A stretch of DNA of 59,210 nt. Origin: an uncultured Geobacter sp. Its GTDB lineage: Bacteria > Desulfobacterota > Desulfuromonadia > Geobacterales > Geobacteraceae. Below are positions 15,814 to 23,268 of the stretch, one piece after another. Below the pieces are notes generated by a model. The model was given only the letters and a program-made list of their open reading frames with translations. It did not search any database and was not told the DNA's origin. The position numbers were made by a program, and so were the translations under genes. Within the stretch, counting starts at the first letter, position 1; the number at the start of each line of letters is the position of its first letter. The stretch lies in NCBI GenBank assembly GCA_903925075.1, contig CAIYDQ010000269.1:1-59210 (forward strand). The letters run 5' to 3'.

Positions 15814-17088
15814 ATGTTAAAAACCGAAATAATGCCAGAAGTGCGCCTGACCGCCGTTTCCAACGGCGTTCGGGTGGTCACCCAGAAAATCCCCAATATG
15901 CAGAGCGCGGCCATCTCCGTGCGTATCGATAGCAGCACCAGGAACGAAGAGGCTGATTGCGGCGGGGCCTCGCACTTCATCGAGCATCTGCTCTTCAAGG
16001 GGACGCCCACCCGCTCGGCGGATCAGGTCATGGACGATTTCGACAGACTCGGCTCCCGGGCAAACGCCTACACCAGTCAGGAAGAGGTCTTCTATTACGC
16101 GATCTCGCTTGCCTCGGCGATTCCCCCGACCCTGGATATCCTCGCCGACATGTTCCTGCACTCGTCCTTCCCGGCGCAGGAGGTTGAAAAGGAACGGGGG
16201 GTCGTGCTGCAGGAGATCTCGATGAATCAGGACACCCCGAGCCGCTATATCTACAACCAGTTTCACCAGGGGTTTTGGAGGGGGCATCCGATCGGCTCCC
16301 CGATCCTCGGCACGGCGGAAGTCATCAGCTCCATTTCCCGGGAGCGCCTGATGGAGCATAAACACGCCAACTATCTTGCCGACGCCACCATCGTCTCGGC
16401 GGCGGGTAATGTTGAGCACGACCGGATCGTGGACCAGGTGGATCGGCTCTTCAGGGAACTCCCCTCCGGCAGCGTCAAGGTGAAAAAGCCGGAGCCGGGT
16501 TGGAAGCTGGCGGTCGCGGAACACGCCCACTACCCGCGCCCCATGGAGCAGACTTTGTTCTATATGGGTTATCCGTTGCCGCCGGCCGGAAACGAGCATC
16601 GCCACGAACTGGCCGTGTTCAACCAGATACTTGGCTGCGGCATGAATTCCCGGTTGTTCCGCGAGGTCAGGGAGCGCAGAAGCCTGGCCTACACCGTTTA
16701 TTCGATGATGTCCTCCTACAGCGACTCCGCCGGGCTGATGATCTATGCGGGCACCAGCGCCGAGCGAGCGCAGGAGGCCGTCGACGTCTGCCATGCCGAG
16801 GTGCTGAGGTTTTGCGAGGAGACGGTGAGCGACGAGCTGCTTTTTGCCGCCAAGGAGCAGATCCGTTGCAGTCGCCTGATGGCTCTGGACGATTGCGAAA
16901 CGCAGGTGCGCCGCATATCCAACACCACCTCGCTGCTTGGCGCTCCCGAGCCGATCGCGCTTTCCCTGGAATCGATCGCGGCGGTGAGCGCCGCGGATAT
17001 CCGCGTCATGGCGCAAGCGCTGTTCTCGGGCATGGCGCCGCATATAGCCTCCGTGGGGCCTGGAGACGGCCCGGGGCTGCCGAAATAG
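15814..17088 (+). CDS. M16-family zinc metallopeptidase (processing-peptidase-like)
   Basis: The 424-residue peptidase carries the inverted zinc motif HxxEH as HFIEH (His54, Glu57, His58) within GGASHFIEHLLFKGT. The distal ligand glutamate lies in VEKERGVVLQEI. The C-terminal half shows the paired RREVRERRSLAYTVYS-like segment (FREVRERRSLAYTVYSMMSS), typical of the pitrilysin/mitochondrial processing peptidase group. Bacterial single-domain members are often cytoplasmic and of unsettled role. The ATG at 15814 follows AAAGGAG with good spacing; the open frame extends further upstream without support. No signal peptide is visible. Confidence 0.9.
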   Translation: MLKTEIMPEVRLTAVSNGVRVVTQKIPNMQSAAISVRIDSSTRNEEADCGGASHFIEHLLFKGTPTRSADQVMDDFDRLGSRANAYTSQEEVFYYAISLASAIPPTLDILADMFLHSSFPAQEVEKERGVVLQEISMNQDTPSRYIYNQFHQGFWRGHPIGSPILGTAEVISSISRERLMEHKHANYLADATIVSAAGNVEHDRIVDQVDRLFRELPSGSVKVKKPEPGWKLAVAEHAHYPRPMEQTLFYMGYPLPPAGNEHRHELAVFNQILGCGMNSRLFREVRERRSLAYTVYSMMSSYSDSAGLMIYAGTSAERAQEAVDVCHAEVLRFCEETVSDELLFAAKEQIRCSRLMALDDCETQVRRISNTTSLLGAPEPIALSLESIAAVSAADIRVMAQALFSGMAPHIASVGPGDGPGLPK

Positions 17089-17135
17089 CCTTTTTCGCAA
17101 CGCAACTCTTGAAAAGACGCAGGTTGTCGATCGTG

Positions 17136-17166
17136 AAGTTTTCCAAGTTTTCCAAGTTTTCCAAAA
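17136..17166 (+). repeat. Nonamer tandem repeat (AAGTTTTCC)
   Basis: Three copies of a nine-base unit and a partial fourth lie just before the terminator of the M16 gene. Confidence 0.85.
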
Positions 17167-17170
17167 GATG

Positions 17171-17205
17171 AGGCCCGTCGGAGTTATTTCGACGGGCCTT
17201 TCGTT
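17171..17205 (+). terminator. Intrinsic terminator after the M16 peptidase gene
   Basis: The 10-bp stem AGGCCCGTCG/CGACGGGCCT is followed by TTTCGTT. Confidence 0.8.
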
Positions 17206-17208
17206 ATT

Positions 17209-17234
17209 CAGGGCGCTATGGCAGGGCGCTATGG
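17209..17234 (+). repeat. Direct repeat of 13 bp, two copies
   Basis: The unit CAGGGCGCTATGG occurs twice in tandem between the M16 terminator and the leader of the GGDEF-EAL gene. The rest of the 17089-17465 gap holds the nonamer repeat, two terminator-like hairpins and no gene. Confidence 0.85.
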
Positions 17235-17350
17235 CAACTTTTCGGGCGGAATTGCCGAGGATGCGCGTTCAATCTCGGCCGATCCCCTGCGGCGTCAGGC
17301 ATTTCTTTTGAATTTCTCTTCAAAATAGTGTAATGCATAGGTGAACTGAA

Positions 17351-17379
17351 GGGAGGCTGATAGAACAGCCGCCCTTTTT
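17351..17379 (+). terminator. Terminator-like hairpin in the leader of the GGDEF-EAL gene
   Basis: GGGAGGCTG can pair with CAGCCGCCC (one mismatch), followed by TTTTT. It lies about 85 bases before the start codon. A possible promoter (TTGAAT, 17 bases, TAATGC) lies just upstream, so the hairpin could be a leader attenuator or a second read-through block. Confidence 0.5.
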
Positions 17380-17465
17380 GTTCCATGAATAACTAGTCTC
17401 AGCCACGATTCGTGACAAACGTATTGCCAACGGCTTCGAGAGACATCTTGGGGGGCATATTGATC

Positions 17466-20024
17466 ATGCCTGAATTAGTTGCACTTGCCAGCCGTTCGCT
17501 GAAACGCTTCATCTTCACGGCCACCTTCGCCGCCTCCGCGCTCACCTTCGTGATAGCCATCGGTTGCGTCTCCTACATGTTCCTGCGCCAGGCCGAGGAG
17601 GCTTCCTCGGGACTGTCGCACGCCATGGCGCGCCACGTCTTCGTTTCCATGTCCAGAGCGATGGCTGAAGGGCGCACGCGCGAGGACATGACCCGGCTGG
17701 TGGAACTCTCCCGAGATTCTTTTCCCGAACGCTTCTCGATCAACCTGTACGTCGACAAGCCCGTTGAACAGCCGGCGGACCAGGCGCAGCAGTGGAATGC
17801 CGAAGTGCGCAAGGCCTTTGCCGGCGGCGAGGTGGCCCACGTCAAAACTTTCAGCGGGATAAGCCATTTCTACCCGTTCAAAGCCGAAACGAGATGCCTC
17901 TCCTGCCACACCGGAAAGCAGGTCGGAGAAGTGCTGGGCGTACTCTCCGTCAGCGAGGACATCAGCGCTGCGCGAAACGCCTTCCTGGGCAACTTTTTTC
18001 TGATCTTCGCGCTGCTCTCCCCGATCCCCTTTCTGATCTCCTTCCTGGCCTCCAGGTTCGCCAATCGCCGCATCGGCGCGGCGATCGACCTGATCGGCAG
18101 CAAGGTGCGCGCGGTCAGCAACGTGGCGGACCTGACCACGCTGCAACTGCACAACGAGTCGCTGGGCTTTCGGGAACTGGATGAGATCTTCGGGGAATTC
18201 GGCACGCTGGTTACGCGCATCAAGAGTGTGGCTATCGGCAAGGAGATGCTGGAGTTTGAAATCAAGGTGCTGGAGCGCTTCATCATCACCTCCGAATCGA
18301 TTCGCGACTGGAAGGAGCGGGTCGCTTTCATGCTGGGGGAGATCAACAAGGTCATGCCGGCCTACACCATCTTCTGCATTTTCCAGATCGAAGAGGTGGT
18401 CTACGACATCGACATCTTTTGGCAGAACCCTCCCACCGACACGACCTCGAATCTGATCGAGGAGATCATCAGTCAGCGGGTCCGCCAGGAGAAGCACTCC
18501 ATGATCTCGACGGCGGACATAAAGGTGATCCACAACGTGGTCAATCCGCACGGCGCATTGCTGGAACTCGACCGGCAGCAGATCGAGCTGCAGACCAAGT
18601 CGCTGTTCATCGATACCCCGCAGATCGGCGGCGTGGTCGGCATCGGCGTGCAATCGACGGTCGCGGTGGACCCGATCCGGTCCCTGGTGATCAACGGCAT
18701 CCTCACCACGCTTTTGAACGTGGTCGGTTCCATCAAGGCCATTTACAAGTACAACATGGACCTGGAATACTACGCCTCCCGCGACCCGCTCACCAACCTC
18801 TTAAACCAGAGGATGTTTTGGGAACTGCTGGGCTACGAGGTGGGGCGCGCCCGGCGCCACAATTACACCTTCGGCGTGCTCATGCTCGACCTGGACAATT
18901 TCAAGCACGTCAACGACACCTACGGCCATACCGTCGGCGACAAGTACCTGACCAATGCGGCCAACACCATACAGGACGCCCTCCGACTGGGCGACATGCT
19001 GGCGCGCTACGGAGGCGACGAATTCGTGATCGTCTTGCCGGAGGCCGATCAGGAGCAGATTTACATGGTCGCCTGTCGCGTCAAGGAAGCGCTGGAAGAG
19101 ATGGTGGTGACCACGGCCGACGGCACCAAGATCCGCGGCACCGCATCGGTCGGCATGGCGGTCTATCCGATCCACGCCCAAACCCCGAAAGACCTGTTCC
19201 TTTTTGCCGACAACATGACCTACAAGGCCAAGAGCATGTGGAGAAATTGCGTCATCGTTCCCACCAACGACGACGTGGTCCAGGTATTTCAAAAAAGCTC
19301 CGAGATGTCGCGGGCGCTGCTGCATGCGATAGAGGAAAAACTGATCATCCCCTATTTCCAGCCCATCATGGCCACGGACAGCAAAAAGATCTTCTGCCAT
19401 GAGGTGCTGTGCCGCGTGCAACTGGGGGATAAAATAATTCCCGCCGTGGAATTCATCGAAATCGCCGAGAAACTCGGCATCGTCACGCGTCTCGACTCCA
19501 TTTTGATGGAAAAGGTCTTCGAAAAGGTCCAACAGGTCGGGTACGAGGGGTATCTTTTCATCAACCTCTCGCCCAAATCCCTGATCGTCAAGGAATTCGT
19601 GCCGACCATCATCAAATTGGCCGCCACTTATCGGATAAAGCACGAGAGAGTGGTCTTCGAAATCACGGAGCGGGAAACCATCAAGAACATGACCCTGCTG
19701 GAAAACTTCGTCATCGACCTGCGCTTCAAGGGTTTCAAGTTCGCCATCGACGACTTCGGCTCCGGCTTTTCCTCGTTCCAGTACATCCGCCAGCTCCCCA
19801 TCGACTTCGTCAAGATCGAGGGGATGTTCGTCTGCAACATGCTGAACGATCCGAAGGACATGGCCTTCGTCAAGACGCTGGCGGTCTTGGCCAAGGAATT
19901 CGGCATCCAGACCATCGCCGAATACGTGGAGAGCGAGGAGCTGCTGACCGCGGCCTGCGCGCTCGGTATAGACTTCGCGCAGGGATATCACACCGGCAAG
20001 CCGATGCCGGACCTGGTCGTTTAA
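17466..20024 (+). CDS. Membrane c-di-GMP protein with periplasmic c-type haem, GGDEF and EAL domains
   Basis: The product has 852 residues from the ATG at 17466 (GGGGGGC nine bases upstream). One transmembrane helix lies at about residues 15-40. The periplasmic part holds a covalent haem site CLSCH (Cys144, Cys147, His148) in a context like other haem c sensor domains. A second helix lies near 175-200. The cytoplasmic part has a region of unknown fold, then GGDEF (516-520, in RYGGDEFV) with an RxxD product-inhibition site five residues before. The EAL domain has HEVLCR in place of the EALxR core, an intact IDDFGSGFSS (Asp762, Asp763) and EYVES. It may both make and degrade c-di-GMP under redox or gas control. 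Confidence 0.88.
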   Translation: MPELVALASRSLKRFIFTATFAASALTFVIAIGCVSYMFLRQAEEASSGLSHAMARHVFVSMSRAMAEGRTREDMTRLVELSRDSFPERFSINLYVDKPVEQPADQAQQWNAEVRKAFAGGEVAHVKTFSGISHFYPFKAETRCLSCHTGKQVGEVLGVLSVSEDISAARNAFLGNFFLIFALLSPIPFLISFLASRFANRRIGAAIDLIGSKVRAVSNVADLTTLQLHNESLGFRELDEIFGEFGTLVTRIKSVAIGKEMLEFEIKVLERFIITSESIRDWKERVAFMLGEINKVMPAYTIFCIFQIEEVVYDIDIFWQNPPTDTTSNLIEEIISQRVRQEKHSMISTADIKVIHNVVNPHGALLELDRQQIELQTKSLFIDTPQIGGVVGIGVQSTVAVDPIRSLVINGILTTLLNVVGSIKAIYKYNMDLEYYASRDPLTNLLNQRMFWELLGYEVGRARRHNYTFGVLMLDLDNFKHVNDTYGHTVGDKYLTNAANTIQDALRLGDMLARYGGDEFVIVLPEADQEQIYMVACRVKEALEEMVVTTADGTKIRGTASVGMAVYPIHAQTPKDLFLFADNMTYKAKSMWRNCVIVPTNDDVVQVFQKSSEMSRALLHAIEEKLIIPYFQPIMATDSKKIFCHEVLCRVQLGDKIIPAVEFIEIAEKLGIVTRLDSILMEKVFEKVQQVGYEGYLFINLSPKSLIVKEFVPTIIKLAATYRIKHERVVFEITERETIKNMTLLENFVIDLRFKGFKFAIDDFGSGFSSFQYIRQLPIDFVKIEGMFVCNMLNDPKDMAFVKTLAVLAKEFGIQTIAEYVESEELLTAACALGIDFAQGYHTGKPMPDLVV

Positions 20025-20068
20025 GGTAACGGCAATCGGGTTGGGGGAGGGGAGGGGCCTATCGGTTT

Positions 20069-20887
20069 TCAGGCGGGCTTATTGTTCAACCTTGCTTCCT
20101 TCATGGCTCGCAGGGTGATCATTTCCTTCTCATAGCAATCAGGGCACAGGCCGTGGCTGAATAGGGCTTCGGAGTGGTCGGAGATGTACTGCTCCAGTTG
20201 CTGCCAGCTTTCCTTGTCGTCTCGGATCTTCTTGCAGACCCCGCAAATCGGAATGACCCCTTCGAGTCTTTTCACCGTGGCCAGCGCGTTCTCCAATTGG
20301 CAGACCTTTTCCTCCAATTGGCGGGTGCGCTCCGCGACCTGCAATTCCAGGGTTGCCGCGTAATGCTCGACGCGGTCCTTTTCCGTTTTCACTTCGCTCA
20401 AAAGGCTGTGGGTGTAGGCATCGAAGATCAGCGTGACGTCGAAATACAACTGTTTATCGAGCGCCTGGCAGGTCGCAGCCAACAAACCGGCATCCGAAAT
20501 GCGCCGCGCCAGTGCTTTGAGCAGGATGTCTTTGAGGGTCTTTACGGCGGACAGGTACAATCGGGGATCAACGCCGATACGTTTATGAACCAGACCGATC
20601 TGAAAGCGATTGTTCACGTACTGCATGTCAGTGCAGCCGCTGAATAGATCGAGCACATATCGCCGCTGCGATGCGTGCAACCGTCGTAGCGTGTCATCAT
20701 CGCCGATCAGGCGAGCTATTTCCTCGTCGGCTGTCTGCAACCGATAGAATTCTGCAACGATGCTTTCTATTTCTTGTTCAATCAACTCCCGGCAATCCAA
20801 CAACAATGCTGCATCCTCGTTGCTGAGACGTAGTAGTTCTTTGCGTCGGGCAATCTCCTCGTCCGTGATCTGCATTTGTGCTAACAA
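20069..20887 (-). CDS. Protoglobin-domain sensor with C-terminal four-cysteine module
   Basis: The 272-residue cytoplasmic protein begins with a globin-coupled-sensor (protoglobin) domain at about residues 8-165. Its probable proximal haem ligand is His101 in FQIGLVHKRIGVDPRLYL. A coiled coil (VEHYAATLELQVAERTRQLE) follows. The last 60 residues carry Cys215, Cys218, Cys248 and Cys251 in PICGVCKKIRDDKESW and HGLCPDCYEKE. This module is recurrent at the ends of sensor proteins in these bacteria, possibly metal-binding. No output enzyme domain is present. The TTG start has GGAG upstream; ATG at 20875 is possible but poorly spaced. It converges on the haem GGDEF-EAL gene. Confidence 0.85.
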   Translation of the reverse strand: MLAQMQITDEEIARRKELLRLSNEDAALLLDCRELIEQEIESIVAEFYRLQTADEEIARLIGDDDTLRRLHASQRRYVLDLFSGCTDMQYVNNRFQIGLVHKRIGVDPRLYLSAVKTLKDILLKALARRISDAGLLAATCQALDKQLYFDVTLIFDAYTHSLLSEVKTEKDRVEHYAATLELQVAERTRQLEEKVCQLENALATVKRLEGVIPICGVCKKIRDDKESWQQLEQYISDHSEALFSHGLCPDCYEKEMITLRAMKEARLNNKPA

Positions 20888-21117
20888 AGTGCGCTCCGCT
20901 TTCCGGTAAATGAATCCCTGTTAGATAGATCCAACGAAGATCAATGTGATGAGTCGGATCGCACTCACGACAAAGCGACAAGCAGCCAACCCGCAACGAA
21001 TATCTAGCGTCATTTTACAGCAATCGGCTCTTTAGGCTCAACACAAATTTTGTCGTAGTCGTTGCGGTCTTTTTGCAGTGGTATTGGAAGAATCAGGAGC
21101 TGAGGTGGCGGGTCATG

Positions 21118-21150
21118 ACCAGTCCCTCCCTTCGAAGGGGAAGGACTGGT
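21118..21150. repeat. Inverted repeat in the 20888-21186 gap
   Basis: ACCAGTCC pairs with GGACTGGT, and the interior CCCTTCGAAGGG extends the stem. It is downstream of the small minus-strand gene at 21187 and might end its transcript. Nothing else was recognised in this 299-bp gap apart from the upstream region of the protoglobin gene. Confidence 0.6.
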
Positions 21151-21186
21151 GTTATGGTTGCTGGCCGTTCGTTTCCAGAGTCGGCA

Positions 21187-21414
21187 TTAGCTCATCTCGT
21201 CCTCATCGCCGACCAGGTGAGGAAAATGCTCGTGATGCACCTCCCGGTTGATTGCCGGGATCTTTCCGCAGGCGGCGCACAGGTATTTGTCGCTGTCGGA
21301 GGTGTAGTCGCTGCGCCTGCATGACTCGTCCCAAACCCTGATGTCGCATTCCGGCTGGACCTTCTCCTTAGGCTGAGCCGTTTCCTCAAAATATTTGCCT
21401 TTGTATTCCGCCAT
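21187..21414 (-). CDS. Small hypothetical protein with zinc-finger-like cysteines and histidines
   Basis: The 75-residue acidic protein has CDIRVWDESCRR and then KYLCAACGKIPAINREVHHE, followed by HFPHL. The Cys and His residues could bind a metal, in the style of small HNH-related or zinc-ribbon proteins, but the nuclease signature is incomplete. No family is recognised. A good GGGAGGA ribosome site lies before the ATG, and a promoter with a perfect TTGACA box lies about 50-75 bases upstream, so I regard it as a real, separately transcribed gene. Confidence 0.65.
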   Translation of the reverse strand: MAEYKGKYFEETAQPKEKVQPECDIRVWDESCRRSDYTSDSDKYLCAACGKIPAINREVHHEHFPHLVGDEDEMS

Positions 21415-21462
21415 GGCTTGTCCTCCCGTCCGTTCTCCAACTGTGCGGATAGCTACGGCTCT

Positions 21463-21491
21463 AGTATTTGCTTATGCAAATTTAATGTCAA
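21463..21491 (-). promoter_or_regulatory. Probable promoter of the small gene at 21187
   Basis: On the minus strand TTGACA (21486-21491) is followed after 17 bases by AATACT (21463-21468). The segment is AT-rich compared with its surroundings. Confidence 0.55.
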
Positions 21492-21573
21492 TACTGGCGG
21501 CAATCTACGGCGGTGAGAAACACGAGGCGCGAGCTTGCCTGCCGGTCGCAATCCGAGTGATATGCCGGCTCAC

Positions 21574-22917
21574 TTACGGATGCAGCATTTCCGCCAGTTC
21601 GAAAGCCAGCTCCACGCTCTGCTCGGCGTTGAGGCGGGGATCGCAGTTGGTCTGGTAATTCAGATGCAGGTGCTTGTCGAGCAACTGCCTGCTGCCGCCG
21701 GTGCATTCGGTGACGTGATCGCCGGTAAGCTCCAGATGAACCCCGCCGGCAACGGTCCCCTCGGCCTTGTGAATCTGGTAGAAGGTGCGGATTTCCTTGA
21801 GGATGTCCTCGAACCTGCGCGATTTCTGCCCGTAGTCGTTCTGGTAGGTGTTGCCGTGCATCGGGTCGCAGCTCCAGACGACCTTGCACCCCTCGCGTTT
21901 GATCTCTCGAAGCAGTTGCGGCAGGAAGTCGGAGATCTTCTCCGCCCCGAAGCGGGTGATCAGGGTGAGCCGGCCCGGCTCGTTGTCGGGGTTCAGCCGG
22001 TCGATGATCGCCTTGATCTCGTCGATCCGGTAATTCGGGCCGATCTTCATGCCCAGGGGATTCTTCACGCCGCGCAGGAACTCGACGTGCGCGCCGTCCA
22101 ATTGGCGGGTGCGGTCGCCGATCCAGAGCATGTGCGCGCTGCAGTCGTACCAGCCGCCGCTGGTCGAATCCATCCTGGTCAGCGTCTCTTCGTAGTCGAG
22201 CAGCAGGGCTTCGTGCGAGGTGTAGAGCATCACCTGGTTCAACTGCGGGGTGTGTTGCGGGTCGAGTCCTATGGCGCTCATGAAGTTGATGGTCTTCCAG
22301 ATCTGTCTGACCAGCTCCTCGTATTTCTGCCCGGCGGGGAGCGCGTCGAGCGACGCCCGGTGCCAGGCCTGCACCCGGTCCAGGGCCGCGTAGCCGCCCA
22401 GGGTGAAGGAGCGGACCAGGTTCAAGGTGGCCGCCGCCCGGTAATACCCCTCCAGCATGCGTCGCGGGTCGGGAGTGCGCGCCTCCAGGGTGGCTTCGGC
22501 GCTGTTCACCATGTCTCCGCGGTAGCTCGGCATCTCCACGCCGTCCACCGTTTCCGTGTCCGAGGAGCGGGGCTTGGCGTACTGCCCGGCGATCCTGCCG
22601 ATCTTGATCACGCGCTTCTCACCCGCGAAGGCGAGCACCACCGCCATCTGCAGGATCACCTTCAGCAGTTCCCGGATGTCCGGCCCGGTGCAGCGCGAGA
22701 AGTCCTCGGCGCAGTCGCCGCATTGCAGCACGAAGGCTTTTCCTTCCACCGCCTGGGCGAGTTGCTCTTTCAACGTCTGGCACTCGCCGGCGAAGACCAG
22801 CGGCGGGAGTTGGGAGAGCGTCCGCAGCGAGTCGTCCAGCGCGGAGCCTGCCGGCCAGACCGGCTGTTGCAGAGCGGGGAAGGCGCGCCAGCTGTTTTTT
22901 TTCCATTTGCTAGGCAT
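21574..22917 (-). CDS. Class II 3-deoxy-7-phosphoheptulonate (DAHP) synthase
   Basis: The 447-residue enzyme condenses phosphoenolpyruvate and erythrose 4-phosphate, the entry step of the shikimate pathway. It is of the plant/mycobacterial class II type. Visible motifs are LQCGDCAEDF (metal-binding cysteine), IGRIAGQYAKPRSS, SHEALLLDYE, IGDRTRQLDGAHVEFLRG, VWSCDPMHGNT and TECTGG near the C-terminus. The ATG at 22917 is chosen because GAGGA lies nine bases upstream and the product then starts MPSKWKKNSWRAFPALQQP as in the family. The frame stays open further upstream only because it reads through a palindromic repeat. The gene appears monocistronic. Confidence 0.93.
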   Translation of the reverse strand: MPSKWKKNSWRAFPALQQPVWPAGSALDDSLRTLSQLPPLVFAGECQTLKEQLAQAVEGKAFVLQCGDCAEDFSRCTGPDIRELLKVILQMAVVLAFAGEKRVIKIGRIAGQYAKPRSSDTETVDGVEMPSYRGDMVNSAEATLEARTPDPRRMLEGYYRAAATLNLVRSFTLGGYAALDRVQAWHRASLDALPAGQKYEELVRQIWKTINFMSAIGLDPQHTPQLNQVMLYTSHEALLLDYEETLTRMDSTSGGWYDCSAHMLWIGDRTRQLDGAHVEFLRGVKNPLGMKIGPNYRIDEIKAIIDRLNPDNEPGRLTLITRFGAEKISDFLPQLLREIKREGCKVVWSCDPMHGNTYQNDYGQKSRRFEDILKEIRTFYQIHKAEGTVAGGVHLELTGDHVTECTGGSRQLLDKHLHLNYQTNCDPRLNAEQSVELAFELAEMLHP

Positions 22918-23016
22918 AATCTGTCCTCTCGCAGGCTTCAAGGCCATCGGCGCCTGCGGCTGTTGAATAAAAGGCTTCCCGTAACTATTCACCACCTCAG
23001 CTGGCAACTTCGCACA

Positions 23017-23113
23017 CCCGTAGGTCGTGTTGAACGGCTTCATCGTGAAACGCGACATTGCCACCGTGGCGACATGGTGACGTCGCGTTTCGTACCTCAA
23101 CGCGACCTACGGG
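23017..23113. repeat. Palindromic ~97-bp element, copy 1
   Basis: The ends CCCGTAGGTCG and CGACCTACGGG are inverted repeats. Inner arms TGTTGAACGGCTTCATCGTG and GTTTCGTACCTCAACGC flank a variable centre. The reverse complement matches 49015-49108 almost throughout, except in the central loop. It lies in the 350-bp gap between the DAHP synthase gene and the C13-type peptidase gene; the remainder of that gap shows no gene. Confidence 0.92.
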
Positions 23114-23268
23114 AATAGGTGCTGAATAGTTAGAAGGCTTCCAGCCTCCCTCTCGGCGATCGGATGCATGTTAGCAGGATTGTCCGGATTCAAAAAGCGA
23201 AAAAGAACGACAAATCTCATGAAATCTGCTCTTCAAATGCGAATCGCCGTGGTATGATCCTCTCCATC

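Noticed and set aside
22918-23100. N-terminal extension of the DAHP synthase
   Set aside because: The extra residues come from reading through the palindromic repeat. ATG 22917 has a ribosome site and the family N-terminus.
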